Origin: Rickettsiella endosymbiont of Miltochrista miniata | GTDB taxonomy: Bacteria > Pseudomonadota > Gammaproteobacteria > Diplorickettsiales > Diplorickettsiaceae | Reading direction: 5' to 3' | Assembly: GCF_964031245.1 (NCBI RefSeq) | Contig: NZ_OZ035017.1 | Location: 62,001 to 126,000, forward strand | DNA: 64,000 bases | Shown: one piece after another, positions 9,057 to 18,345 of the stretch | Position numbering within the stretch: position 1 is the first letter of the stretch | Layout: each line of letters begins with the position of its first letter | The notes under the pieces: model-generated | Databases searched by the model: none | What the model was told of the DNA's origin: nothing | What the model saw: the letters and a program-made list of their open reading frames with translations, nothing else | Made by a program: the position numbers and the translations under genes

Positions 9057-9659
9057 TCATTCTGAGTATAACCAATTTAATATCCTGCCCCGAGCGTTTG
9101 CTAGACCTATCGATTTAGTTGCTGAAAAGATTTGTATTTCACAGGGTTTATCAAGAATTGCCAATTGCTGGGTCGTTAATTTCAAGGCATTTGCAGCTTG
9201 ATTTCGTGTCAATTTATCCGCTTTAGTCAGAAGGATATATGTCGGTATTTGATAATGAGAGGCCCACGTTAGCATGGCTTGATCCCGGTCCTTAAGTGGG
9301 TGGCGGATATCCATAGTGATAACTAGCCCTTTTAAAGATTTCCTGATTTTTAGATAAGTGGCAATTGTTTTCTCCCAATCTGCCTTTTTATCATTAGGGA
9401 CATTGGCAAAGCCATAACCAGGAAGATCGACTAAACGTAGGTGTTCATTGATTTGAAAAAAATTTAATAATTGGGTGCGGCCTGGAGTTTTACTAGTTTT
9501 GGCTAAACCCTTTTTTCCAGTAATTGAGTTAATCGCTGTAGATTTTCCAGAATTGGAACGACCAATAAATGCAACTTCTGCGCCTTGATCTGCGGGCAGT
9601 TGATCTAGTTGAGCTGCGCTTTTTAAGAAGACGGTAAGTGGAAAGACATGGGAACTCAA
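9057..9659 (-). CDS. engB: ribosome biogenesis GTPase EngB (YihA/YsxC)
   Basis: EngB is a GTPase needed for 50S subunit maturation. The 200-residue protein has G1 GRSNSGKST at about 33-41, G3 DLPGYGF at about 79-85 and G4 TKAD near 143, with the final SAT motif of G5. Length is normal. It is divergent from the cytochrome c4 gene, an arrangement seen in many gammaproteobacteria. Confidence 0.96.
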   Translation of the reverse strand: MSSHVFPLTVFLKSAAQLDQLPADQGAEVAFIGRSNSGKSTAINSITGKKGLAKTSKTPGRTQLLNFFQINEHLRLVDLPGYGFANVPNDKKADWEKTIATYLKIRKSLKGLVITMDIRHPLKDRDQAMLTWASHYQIPTYILLTKADKLTRNQAANALKLTTQQLAILDKPCEIQIFSATKSIGLANARGRILNWLYSE

Positions 9660-9711
9660 GGTTATCTTCCGCTTAATTAAAAAAGAAAAATTCCCTGGCC
9701 TTTATATTATT

Positions 9712-9745
9712 TTTATAGTTTATCAAAGCCTGGCAAAACTATAAA
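9712..9745. promoter_or_regulatory. inverted repeat between engB and cytochrome c4 genes
   Basis: The arms TTTATAGTTT (9712-9721) and AAACTATAAA (9736-9745) are perfectly complementary with a 14-base loop. The position in a divergent intergenic region suits an operator or hairpin; function is unknown. Confidence 0.35.
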
Positions 9746-9805
9746 CTAAATATTAATGTTTAGCAACATCACATTTTTTCCAAAAGCACCATAAAAAGGT
9801 TCTCG

Positions 9806-10435
9806 ATGTTAGGTTACAAAAATTTTACATTTTTCTTTGTATTCTTTTTTTTATTAGGGGTTACGCCGAGTAATGCCAAAATAGTTGAAAAAGCTTTCAA
9901 TGACATTATCGCCGGATGTGAGCTATGTCATGGTATCAAGGGAAACTCCACAGCCAATGAAAATTGGCCAAAATTGGCGGGTCAGAACGTTAATTATTTA
10001 ATGAAGCAAATGCAAGATTTTCAACCAAATGTGAATCATGGACGTGATAGTCCAATAATGAATTCCTTAATTGCTGCATTGTCGAAAAAAGAAAAAATAA
10101 AAATAGCAAACTATTATGCAAATTTGTTAGGGGCTACTGATACCGCTCATCCCCATTTACTTCCTTTAGGACAGAGGATTTATCGTGGTGGAGATGCAGA
10201 TAAAGAAATACCCGCTTGTTTAGCTTGTCATGGCCCTGCGGGCCTAGGGAATCCACCGGCCGGATTTCCTCGTTTAAGTGGACAACATGCTCAATATATT
10301 GTTACACAATTAAAAGCATTTCGTGACGGCAAACGCAATAATGATAAGTATCAGATGATGCCAATAATTAGCAAAAAAATGAATGATGCAGAAATTGTTG
10401 CCGTATCTAATTATATTTCAGGTTTATATTCTTAA
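9806..10435 (+). CDS. diheme cytochrome c4-like protein
   Basis: This 209-residue exported protein starts with a hydrophobic signal peptide (to about residue 24, SNAK). It has two heme-c attachment sites, CELCHG near residue 38 and CLACHG near 138, each in a cytochrome c4 half (YLMKQMQDF and YIVTQLKAFRDG pair). Met residues in each half can be the sixth ligands. It carries electrons in the periplasm, usually to a terminal oxidase. Its stop codon lies 2 bp from that of the convergent pqaA-like gene. Confidence 0.92.
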   Translation: MLGYKNFTFFFVFFFLLGVTPSNAKIVEKAFNDIIAGCELCHGIKGNSTANENWPKLAGQNVNYLMKQMQDFQPNVNHGRDSPIMNSLIAALSKKEKIKIANYYANLLGATDTAHPHLLPLGQRIYRGGDADKEIPACLACHGPAGLGNPPAGFPRLSGQHAQYIVTQLKAFRDGKRNNDKYQMMPIISKKMNDAEIVAVSNYISGLYS

Positions 10436-10437
10436 AA

Positions 10438-11967
10438 TTATTTAGTAACATTTTTATGCTCAGGGTTTATCAACAGACACATTCCTTGTGGCGGCATAAT
10501 TTGATTTTTTTTGGGGTAAGTATTAGGAGATATAAAAATAGGTGTGCTTACTCTTAAACCATCGGGAAAATCTAACTCCACATACGATGCGCTCCAACCT
10601 TGTTTAGAAGTTTGAATCTTAAGTTTTGAAACTCGCCCATTTACCATTATGTCAGTAGGTTGATAATGAATTGCACAAGAATACCGAAAATCTCGAGTAA
10701 TAGGGTTTTCTGCGGACCACAATATTATTTTGGATGGTTTTTCTGAATAATCAATTTTTAATCCATCTTCAGTTCTATTCCAGGTAATTACCGGCAAAGC
10801 TTGATGCGAAATAATTCTTTTATAAAAAGCAGACAGTGTAGAAGCTAATTGTGAGACTGAAGGTGAATATTCTATATAATGACCAGAATTCGGTAAATAA
10901 AATAACAATTTCTTTTCTGATAATGCGGCGTAGTAATATTGGGAGCTGTCGGGAGGAAAGAAATCATCTCCGCTTGCATTAACAATATATTTAGACATTT
11001 CAGCTAACTTTTTTTGATAAGGTGCGACAGTAAAATAAGAAAAAGGATCTTCTAATTGCAATAATTTTAAATAATTCGAATAAAAAATATTATTAGGGTT
11101 GGCATATTCGGGGATATGTTGAACATTATAATCGTTTAATGCTATTGGCCAATGTTGTGCATAAACATTATAAATATGTGGAATTTGTTTTTTTAAATTT
11201 AATACATCAACCACAATTGGAATCATGGCAATGACCCTGTGATCAAGTAAGGCAGTCATCCATGTGGCCCAGCCTCGTTTTGAAGCGCCTATGACCACAA
11301 AATGATTTATGCATATATGATGCTGCTGTAGTATATTTTGTGCTAACGTCATGGCTTGCTGTGCAGCAATTGCCATAGGAATATGTAAAGGATAATAAGA
11401 TAATTTTGGATTGTGAATGAAACGATTCCATGTAAAAGCAATAATCTCATCTTCTTTTAATGGTTTATTATTGATAGTTAAGTATTGATTAGGATTATCT
11501 TTAAGTACAATGACAATATTATGCTGAATTAATTGGCTGATAATTTTATCAGGAGAATTATCTCTTATTATTTTAGAATTGCTATATCCACCCGTAATAT
11601 AAAGAGCAGCCGTATCAACCTTAGGATTTTCTTTGGGAACAAAGATATCTATTTCATGTTTCCAGACATTGGGTTTAATAACATCCGGAGTATTAGTCTG
11701 AAAAATTTTCGGCCAAATGATGGATGCAAAGCTATATTTATATTGGGTATATTGAGTTGTTTTTTCTTCGCCTAGATAACTTAATTGCGAAGAGAGTGTG
11801 GGTAATACCTTTGCAGCGCAAAGTAGTACTTGATGAGGATGTTGTAATAGATAATTAGAATTTTCACAATTTTTTAAATCTAAAGGGAATGAATAAGTTT
11901 TTATCGCAGGATAGAGCAATAAAAAAGAACAAATTAGCCAAATTGGTTTTTTTGCAGATATTTTCAT
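10438..11967 (-). CDS. pqaA: PhoPQ-activated pathogenicity-related (PqaA-like) secreted protein
   Basis: This 509-residue protein belongs to the PhoPQ_related family (PF10142), an alpha/beta-hydrolase-like group that includes Salmonella PqaA. A signal peptide covers about residues 1-27. The key block is VVIGASKRGWATWMTALLDH with a candidate nucleophile Ser in GASKRGW, followed by IPIVVDVLNL. The C-terminal third is beta-rich. The protein is probably periplasmic or secreted. The enzymatic activity of the family is unsettled. The gene is monocistronic. Confidence 0.87.
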   Translation of the reverse strand: MKISAKKPIWLICSFLLLYPAIKTYSFPLDLKNCENSNYLLQHPHQVLLCAAKVLPTLSSQLSYLGEEKTTQYTQYKYSFASIIWPKIFQTNTPDVIKPNVWKHEIDIFVPKENPKVDTAALYITGGYSNSKIIRDNSPDKIISQLIQHNIVIVLKDNPNQYLTINNKPLKEDEIIAFTWNRFIHNPKLSYYPLHIPMAIAAQQAMTLAQNILQQHHICINHFVVIGASKRGWATWMTALLDHRVIAMIPIVVDVLNLKKQIPHIYNVYAQHWPIALNDYNVQHIPEYANPNNIFYSNYLKLLQLEDPFSYFTVAPYQKKLAEMSKYIVNASGDDFFPPDSSQYYYAALSEKKLLFYLPNSGHYIEYSPSVSQLASTLSAFYKRIISHQALPVITWNRTEDGLKIDYSEKPSKIILWSAENPITRDFRYSCAIHYQPTDIMVNGRVSKLKIQTSKQGWSASYVELDFPDGLRVSTPIFISPNTYPKKNQIMPPQGMCLLINPEHKNVTK

Positions 11968-12016
11968 AAATTATTTTAGATATTCAAAATTCTTTGATTT
12001 AAAGGCGTTTACATTC

Positions 12017-13855
12017 TCATAATATTTTTTGTAAAATAAATAAACCTGTTTGAATTGCCTCGTTGTTTTGTTGACGTCCTATAACCTCTGCATATTTCAA
12101 GAGTTTCAATTGTTTTTTTTCAGCTAATTCTTTTATATAAGTTTCAGCATGTTGGTAACGCCCGTTAGTTTGCAAAATATAAGAAGAAATAGGTTCATTG
12201 GCCAGTTCAATGGAGAAGGCTAATAACCCATTTGCCTGCAAACAATGTATTATTTTTTCAAAAAACTCACTAAGATTACCAAAATATACTAATGTATCGA
12301 TACAAAGGATAAGATCAAAATTTTCTGCTAATTCAGTAATGCCATTCAAAATATCCTTTTCTATTAATATATCATAACAGGTTTTTTCTTTTGCTTTATT
12401 AAGCATATTACGTGAAATATCCATTCCGATTATTTTTTTTGTAATATCACTAAAACATTGACCACTAAGACCAGTGCCACAACCCAGATCAAGCAGATTA
12501 TATTTTTTATTTTCCAAAAAGGGATCTAACTGTTCGCGAAGTAATTCAGGTGTTTTATAGAGTAAAATATTTTGCAGATGTGTATCAAATTGAAAGGCAT
12601 AGTTGTCAAATAAATTTTTAATATATTCTAGCGGTGCACTGTCAGGTATAGCTTGTTGGGTGAGTGCACAGACCATATAGTTGGCAATGGCATGTTTATT
12701 GTTTAAATTTAAAATGATTTGATAATGAGTTAAAGCGGCAATACTGTTATTTAGTTTTAGATAAATGGCAGCAAGGTTACAATGAGCATCTATATGTTTA
12801 TCATCAATAGTCAAAATTTTTTTTAGATCATGATTGGCTTCATTTAAATTACCCGTCAACATTAAGCTATGTGCACGGTTAAAAAGCGCTTCTGTATCTA
12901 AAGGTTCTAAATTTAGATATAAAGAATAATGCCATATGGCCTCTTTCAATTGATTGTTCTGTAGTAAAATAGCCGCAAGATTATTTCTCGCGGTTTTGTG
13001 CTTTGGATCAATAACAAGTGCGCGTTTAAAATAATCGATAGCCAAGTCTAGCTGTTCTTTTTTTAACATTAAGGCAGCAAAATTATTTAATAATTCTGCT
13101 GAATTAGGATCGAGATCTAGAATTTTTTGATAATGATAGTGAACTTTTTCTAGATCCTGATCCTGCCAATAAATATTAGCAAGTTGCCAGTGTCCTTGAA
13201 TAGAATTTGGATGCAAACTTAATACATTTTTGAATTGCGTTACCGCAGCATTTTTTTCTTGTTGAGCTAAAAATACTAAACCTAAATTAAAATGTGCATC
13301 CAGGTAGTCTGGTTTTAGATCGATAGCTTGCACGTAATGTTGACGGGATAGATTTAATTGATTTTGTTTATAAAATAAACCCGCTAAATTATTATGAACT
13401 TCAGCATAGTTTGGATTTAAACGCAAAGCTGCTTGATAATGAGTTAATGCGAGTTCGTATTGATTAATTTTTTTAAAGATGTTTGCTAAATGCAGATGAA
13501 AACGCGCTGAATTTGGTTGAATGGATAAAGCTTTTTGTATCCAAGCAATTCCAGTGTCCCATTGTTGTAGTTCAATGGCTAGCAACCCTAAAGCATGGAT
13601 AGCTTCTACATGCTCGGGTTGTATGCTTAATATATATTCATAGACATCTTTTGCGTATTTTATATCACCGGCCTGATGGGCATTTAAAGCTTGCTGAAAA
13701 AAAGCCTCAATGGACAGATTTTCAGCTTGGGGTAATGCTCCAGTTTCACGGTTGGTTACCGAGGTTTTGACCGGGTTTAGCAGAGTACTTTGCTCGTCGT
13801 GCTGGTCATCGAGCATAGAAATCGTCTTATTGTTTGAAAAGCGAGTATCATTCAT
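12017..13855 (-). CDS. TPR-repeat protein with C-terminal SAM-dependent methyltransferase
   Basis: The 612-residue protein starts with about 45 polar residues, followed by some ten TPR units (about 50-400) with regular spacing, for example NYAEVHNNLAGLFYKQNQLN. A class I methyltransferase domain follows from about 440, with the SAM motif LLDLGCGTGLSGQCF and a DLILCIDTLVYF motif. This is the TPR-methyltransferase family (COG4976-like); the substrate is unknown and could be a protein held by the TPRs. The start overlaps the sixA stop by 4 bp. No signal peptide. Confidence 0.88.
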   Translation of the reverse strand: MNDTRFSNNKTISMLDDQHDEQSTLLNPVKTSVTNRETGALPQAENLSIEAFFQQALNAHQAGDIKYAKDVYEYILSIQPEHVEAIHALGLLAIELQQWDTGIAWIQKALSIQPNSARFHLHLANIFKKINQYELALTHYQAALRLNPNYAEVHNNLAGLFYKQNQLNLSRQHYVQAIDLKPDYLDAHFNLGLVFLAQQEKNAAVTQFKNVLSLHPNSIQGHWQLANIYWQDQDLEKVHYHYQKILDLDPNSAELLNNFAALMLKKEQLDLAIDYFKRALVIDPKHKTARNNLAAILLQNNQLKEAIWHYSLYLNLEPLDTEALFNRAHSLMLTGNLNEANHDLKKILTIDDKHIDAHCNLAAIYLKLNNSIAALTHYQIILNLNNKHAIANYMVCALTQQAIPDSAPLEYIKNLFDNYAFQFDTHLQNILLYKTPELLREQLDPFLENKKYNLLDLGCGTGLSGQCFSDITKKIIGMDISRNMLNKAKEKTCYDILIEKDILNGITELAENFDLILCIDTLVYFGNLSEFFEKIIHCLQANGLLAFSIELANEPISSYILQTNGRYQHAETYIKELAEKKQLKLLKYAEVIGRQQNNEAIQTGLFILQKIL

Positions 13856-14340
13856 ACCTGAGGCTCAATATAAAAGAGCAGCTTTCCTTGCTTAATCAAT
13901 AAATCATCCCACGTTTTGATACTAAAACCTAGCGAAATTACACCTGCGGTAGGCAAAATGATAGATTTGGTAGTGGGACAGAGTCTGTGGGCCAAATTAC
14001 TCAAGGTGGGGTTATGAGCTATTATGCAAGTGTGATCAGATAAATTCAGCGAAGAAAATGATTTTAAAATATCTTCGGTATCACCTGAGTAAAATACTGG
14101 GTTAAGATGAATGAGTTTTGGGTTTATTTCTAGCTTTTCACAAAGAAATTGGGCTGTTTGTAAGGCACGTTTAGCGGAACTACAGACTAAATAATCTGGC
14201 AAGTATTTTTTTTCTTTTAGTTGCTTTGCGATATTCTCAATTTGATGTAGACCTCTTTGAGTAAGAGTGCGATCAATATCACTTTCAAAAATTTGTTGCG
14301 GATGTGTTTCGGCATGTCGAATTAGCGTCAAATTTTTCAT
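13852..14340 (-). CDS. sixA: phosphohistidine phosphatase SixA
   Basis: SixA is a small histidine phosphatase that removes phosphate from phosphohistidine, for example on PTS-Ntr NPr. The 162-residue protein has the catalytic RHAE motif at the N-terminus (LTLIRHAETHP), the second histidine in AHNPTLSNLA and the SSAKRALQTA block. It lies 37 bp after hspQ and overlaps the TPR-methyltransferase start by 4 bp. Confidence 0.92.
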   Translation of the reverse strand: MKNLTLIRHAETHPQQIFESDIDRTLTQRGLHQIENIAKQLKEKKYLPDYLVCSSAKRALQTAQFLCEKLEINPKLIHLNPVFYSGDTEDILKSFSSLNLSDHTCIIAHNPTLSNLAHRLCPTTKSIILPTAGVISLGFSIKTWDDLLIKQGKLLFYIEPQV

Positions 14341-14377
14341 AGATTCTGATTTTTATTAGGTAGCGATAGCGTTCATT

Positions 14378-14698
14378 TCAATTGTTATAACGACGACGAT
14401 GATAAGTGCCATTTTTAAAGCTATCAAAAAAGTAATCTAATTCAGGATGCTCAACAGGATCCAGTGTATCATCCTTAGTTAGATTCATTTCGGCTGCATA
14501 AGCATGATGAACAGAACCATGAACTAAAATATGATACCAAGGTTGGTTTTTAGGAGGGTTTCCAGGGGCGTTTTTGTTATACCAAGCATCATCTCCTTGA
14601 AAACCAGCATCGGCGTCAACAATGACACCGCGATAACCAAACAAACTATGCTGGACAATTTCTCCGATTCCGAAACGTGCTTTTATAGGCTCCACCAT
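14378..14698 (-). CDS. hspQ: heat shock protein HspQ
   Basis: HspQ is a hemimethylated-DNA-binding-like (YccV) protein that acts as an adaptor and specificity factor for Lon protease. The 106-residue sequence has the full family pattern: FGIGEIVQHSLFGYRGVI near the N-terminus, QPWYHILVHG in the middle and an acidic PVEHPELDYFF block near the end. It follows xthA after 9 bp. Confidence 0.93.
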   Translation of the reverse strand: MVEPIKARFGIGEIVQHSLFGYRGVIVDADAGFQGDDAWYNKNAPGNPPKNQPWYHILVHGSVHHAYAAEMNLTKDDTLDPVEHPELDYFFDSFKNGTYHRRRYNN

Positions 14699-14707
14699 AA
14701 ATAAATC

Positions 14708-15493
14708 CTAGCTGATATTTTGATAAGTTGCTATGACAGGGACATGATCCGATGGTTTTTCCCACAGTCGTATTTCTTTATCAATTTCACAAGCAATACA
14801 TTGGGAAACTAAGGCATCGCTAGTTAATATGTGATCAATACGTAAACCATGATTCCGCCGAAAAGCTCCGGCTCGATAATCCCACCATGTGTAATGACCA
14901 GATTCGTTATTAAATAATCGAAAACTATCTTTTAATCCTAAGGCCAATATTTCTTTTAAAGCTTGGCGTTCCTCGGGGCTAACCAATACTTTATCTTGCC
15001 AAATTTGTGGATCATGGACATCTTTATCTTCAGGGGCGATATTAAAATCTCCTAGTACGATTAAATGTGGATGCTGGTTTAATTCTTGTTGTAAATAGAT
15101 TTTTAGTTGCTTTAGCCAGCGTAATTTATAAATAAATTTTTCAGAATCTAAATTTGAGCCATTAGGCACATAAATATTGACGATACGCAAGGATCCTACA
15201 TTAACAACTAATATACGACGTTGAGTGTCATCAAAATCAGGTAAGAAAGTCACTTCATTTTGCATGGGAATACGACTAATGAAGGCGACACCATTATAGG
15301 TCTTTTGGCCATTGTATAAGACATGGTAACCCGCTGCCTTGAATGGCTCTTCAGGAAAATGTTGATTTTCAACTTTTGTTTCTTGCACTGCAAGGAGATG
15401 GGGCTGATGTGAGCTTAGCCAAGCTAAAACATGCTCTAAACGTACGCGTAAAGAGTTAACATTCCAAGTCGCAATTTTAAATAGTTTGCTCAT
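14708..15493 (-). CDS. xthA: exodeoxyribonuclease III
   Basis: ExoIII is an AP endonuclease and 3' exonuclease of base excision repair. The 261-residue protein carries ATWNVNSLR, the metal-binding glutamate in QETKV, GDFNIAPEDKDVHDP with the catalytic Asp-Asn, and the final SDHVPV histidine. It overlaps the end of fieF by 4 bp, which suggests coupled translation. Confidence 0.95.
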   Translation of the reverse strand: MSKLFKIATWNVNSLRVRLEHVLAWLSSHQPHLLAVQETKVENQHFPEEPFKAAGYHVLYNGQKTYNGVAFISRIPMQNEVTFLPDFDDTQRRILVVNVGSLRIVNIYVPNGSNLDSEKFIYKLRWLKQLKIYLQQELNQHPHLIVLGDFNIAPEDKDVHDPQIWQDKVLVSPEERQALKEILALGLKDSFRLFNNESGHYTWWDYRAGAFRRNHGLRIDHILTSDALVSQCIACEIDKEIRLWEKPSDHVPVIATYQNIS

Positions 15494-16614
15494 TTATAAT
15501 AAAAAATTTTTATATCGGCGATAAAGTTTTCTGTTTCTATAATTTTATTTAACTTAGTTTCTAAATCACTTTGATTGCTGAATATAATAGGTAATTTCAA
15601 GTCAATGGTAATTTTGCCGTCCAAATAATGAAAGGCGGCGGTTTTAATGGCTGTTTCTGGGAGCAAACCATGCCAATGTTTCTCCAAAATCTTTTGTAAT
15701 GTACCCCGGTCAGGTAAATCATAAGATGGGTTAATTAATTCATCATCTTCGGTATCAATATGAACAGTAACATCAGTAATATCTGGAAATGATGCAATTA
15801 AACGTTTATCGACTTCTTGGCCAATATAATGCCCTTCTGAAACACTAATGGATGGATCAACTAAAACGTGAACATCGCAAAAGATGGATCCTGCAATTGA
15901 GCGCGTACGGAGTTGATGAATAGCCTTTACGCCGGGGATTTCTTTTATAAATAATTTAATTTTTTCAGTTTCTTCCATGCTGAGAGCGGTATCAACTAAC
16001 TCACGAATACTGTGCCAGCCAAAATCCCAAGCTATTTTTAAAATCATTAACCCTACGATAATAGCCGCAACCGCATCCAATTTAGGGAAACCAAGCCAGG
16101 CTCCTATCACTCCTAAAGCAACGGCTATAGAAGAAGCCGAATCACTACGATGATGCCAGGCATTAGTCATTAAAAGCCTAGATTTAATGCGATTTGCTAT
16201 ATGCTTGGTCCAGAAATAAAGTAGTTCATTGAGCACAACTGAGCTAAGAGCAATCCATAAAACAATTTGAGCAGGAAGGGTATTGACATGAACAGCAGTG
16301 ATAGTAATAAAAGCATTAATAATAATAGCAAAAGCCGCAATAGCTAAAATTAATGCTAATAAAACTGTAGCAGCTGTTTCGATACGGCCATGTCCGTAAG
16401 GATGATCTTCGTCTGCCGCTTTATTGCCAAATTTTGCGGCAATAATAACGACGCTATCAACAATTAAATCAGATAGAGAATGAACCCCATCCGCTAGTAA
16501 GCCATGAGAATGACCAATAACACCAAAGACTATTTTTAGTCCTGCTAATAGAATGTTTTTTAACCCACCCCATAAAGCGATAAAGCGTGTTTGTTGATAG
16601 CGAGAAGTATTCAT
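15490..16614 (-). CDS. fieF: cation diffusion facilitator (FieF-like)
   Basis: This 374-residue inner-membrane antiporter exports divalent metals such as Zn2+ or Fe2+. It has six membrane segments up to about residue 215 and the metal-site motifs HSLSD in segment II and HHRSDSASS in segment V. A cytoplasmic metallochaperone-like domain with HVLVDPSISVSEGH follows. It is longer than E. coli FieF (300 aa) because of an extra C-terminal domain of about 80 residues. It starts directly after the tusA stop. Confidence 0.88.
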   Translation of the reverse strand: MNTSRYQQTRFIALWGGLKNILLAGLKIVFGVIGHSHGLLADGVHSLSDLIVDSVVIIAAKFGNKAADEDHPYGHGRIETAATVLLALILAIAAFAIIINAFITITAVHVNTLPAQIVLWIALSSVVLNELLYFWTKHIANRIKSRLLMTNAWHHRSDSASSIAVALGVIGAWLGFPKLDAVAAIIVGLMILKIAWDFGWHSIRELVDTALSMEETEKIKLFIKEIPGVKAIHQLRTRSIAGSIFCDVHVLVDPSISVSEGHYIGQEVDKRLIASFPDITDVTVHIDTEDDELINPSYDLPDRGTLQKILEKHWHGLLPETAIKTAAFHYLDGKITIDLKLPIIFSNQSDLETKLNKIIETENFIADIKIFYYK

Positions 16615-16842
16615 TTAACTGCTACCTATTTGTATCGTCATAAAAATTTCTCGACATTGTGTACTACTTGATAGTAAATAATGACCATGAATCCGACACC
16701 AAGCTGAAATATCAGAGAGACTCCCTTTATCAGTACATACAATCTCTAAGATATCGCCCGGTTTTAAAGTTTTTACGCACTCTTGTACCTTAATCACAGG
16801 TAAAGGACAGAGCAGACGTCGAGCATCTAATTGATGAGTCAT
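16615..16842 (-). CDS. tusA: sulfur carrier protein TusA
   Basis: TusA receives persulfide sulfur from a cysteine desulfurase and passes it on for tRNA thiolation and other sulfur pathways. The 75-residue protein has the CPLP motif with the sulfur-carrying Cys near residue 12 (DARRLLCPLPVIK). It sits 80 bp downstream of a PP-loop thiolation-like enzyme, a likely partner. Confidence 0.93.
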   Translation of the reverse strand: MTHQLDARRLLCPLPVIKVQECVKTLKPGDILEIVCTDKGSLSDISAWCRIHGHYLLSSSTQCREIFMTIQIGSS

Positions 16843-16922
16843 AATGTTAGCTTTTTTAGGAGTCTAGTTAATTTATATGAATTAGACTTGCTTCAAATAT
16901 AATACTTTATTCAAACGACTGA

Positions 16923-17963
16923 TTAGCCAGAAATATACCATTCTTTAGGGATTTGATCCGTAGTCAAAGGGTTAACCTTCACTGTTTGCACTGAACCACT
17001 CAATGAGTTAATTTCTAAAGTCACCATATCATTGGATTTAGCGTCGGTAAAGCGCGCGGCGATTTGCGCGGCATAATGGATGTATTCAGCGCTAATTTTG
17101 CCATCAATTAAGCTTAAAGGACCTAAATGGCTAATTGGCTTTATTGAGGTATATTGATATTGATAGGCTTCCAGAAAATGATTTTCACCTTCATCCCTGC
17201 CAATAATGAGTTTAAAATCGGGGTGGGGCCGAATGTGCCGGCCTACTTTGAGCAAGATGATATCGTCAAATTCATAGTCTTTTTTCCCACGGTGTTCCCA
17301 AAGATCTTTGAGTTTTTGTGTGTAATGCCCATTAGTTAAAAAACAACAGCCTCCGGCCGGCTGCGCATATTCTTGAAAATCAAATTTTTTAGCTAATTCA
17401 AATTGTGGGCCACGAGTGCGACCTGAAAATCCATGAAGTTTCTCCCGATCCACCCACCCTTCACGTTCCACTAAAGTCGGTGCCAAAAGCTTGGCACACA
17501 ATGGCCGTAATAAGATATCGTCAGCTTTAGATTCATGTGCCACTATAGGCATATTTTTTTTAAGTTGGGATTTTGGCCGCTGGCCAATGACTTCGCCGGT
17601 AATAATGAAATCAAATTGATGTTGCTCTATCCATTGCTTGGCTTTACTAACCATAAAAATTTTACAGTCGAGACAAGGATTGAGATGGGCGCCATAACCG
17701 TGTTTGGGATTCAAGACTATTTGTTTATATTCTTGAATAATATCAATGATATGTAATTTAATTCCTAATTGTTCAGCTGCCCATAAAGCATTATTACGTT
17801 TGGGTTTTGCATGTTGAGAATTACGTATGGCTTGTGTATGACCTTCAATACAGAATCCAGTATAAAAATTAATGCCTTCAACATAAATCCCTTGTTCTTG
17901 GATAACACGGACGGCAAGCATAGAATCTAAGCCGCCAGAAATAAGAGCAACTGCTTTTTTCAT
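16923..17963 (-). CDS. PP-loop ATPase with NFACT-R-like C-terminal part, putative RNA thiolation enzyme
   Basis: The N-terminus holds the adenylation PP-loop SGGLDSMLA, typical of tRNA-sulfur enzymes (ThiI/MnmA class). A CLDC motif follows near residue 97. The C-terminal part has PAGGCCFLT and an LKVGRHIRPHPDFKLIIGRD block, like PP-loop proteins that carry an NFACT-R (DUF814) domain. It is not a normal MnmA because the MnmA C-terminal barrel motifs are missing. Proximity to tusA supports a sulfur-transfer job on tRNA; this is inference. ATG 17963 is preferred to a TTG at 17978. The gene follows the lipoprotein gene after 11 bp. Confidence 0.8.
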   Translation of the reverse strand: MKKAVALISGGLDSMLAVRVIQEQGIYVEGINFYTGFCIEGHTQAIRNSQHAKPKRNNALWAAEQLGIKLHIIDIIQEYKQIVLNPKHGYGAHLNPCLDCKIFMVSKAKQWIEQHQFDFIITGEVIGQRPKSQLKKNMPIVAHESKADDILLRPLCAKLLAPTLVEREGWVDREKLHGFSGRTRGPQFELAKKFDFQEYAQPAGGCCFLTNGHYTQKLKDLWEHRGKKDYEFDDIILLKVGRHIRPHPDFKLIIGRDEGENHFLEAYQYQYTSIKPISHLGPLSLIDGKISAEYIHYAAQIAARFTDAKSNDMVTLEINSLSGSVQTVKVNPLTTDQIPKEWYISG

Positions 17964-17974
17964 AATCGAACCAT

Positions 17975-18256
17975 TCAAAAATTAAATTCAAAATGTATTT
18001 GTTGATTCAGCAAGTTATTTCGACATTTGTTTAAATCTTTGCTAAACGAATTTTCTGTATCTGATGGTATGGAGGGCCCTCTGATGGGACCAAATCCTGT
18101 TGGCATTATACTCGCAGGAGTTTTAGCTTTTCCTGGCGTAACTTTAAAAGTAAATGGCCAATTATCAGAGCAGATTAAACTATCCTGATCTAAACTTGAG
18201 TGACAAGCCGACAAAAATAATGAAAAAAAAAGTAATAAAAATTTACTTTTATTCAT
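17975..18256 (-). CDS. small lipoprotein of unknown function
   Basis: This 93-residue protein has a type II signal peptide: basic MNKSK, a hydrophobic stretch and the lipobox LSAC with the lipidated Cys at about 18. The mature part is short and has three further Cys, a Pro-Gly-Thr-rich centre and no family that I recognise. An AGGTG ribosome-binding site precedes the ATG. It is the first gene of the PP-loop/tusA group. Confidence 0.75.
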   Translation of the reverse strand: MNKSKFLLLFFSLFLSACHSSLDQDSLICSDNWPFTFKVTPGKAKTPASIMPTGFGPIRGPSIPSDTENSFSKDLNKCRNNLLNQQIHFEFNF

Positions 18257-18345
18257 TAATACACCTAAAAATGATTTTAGTTTTAACTACAACTGATTCT
18301 AAATGATATTTTCATGACTCACAAAAAAACTATTTGAAATATTTT

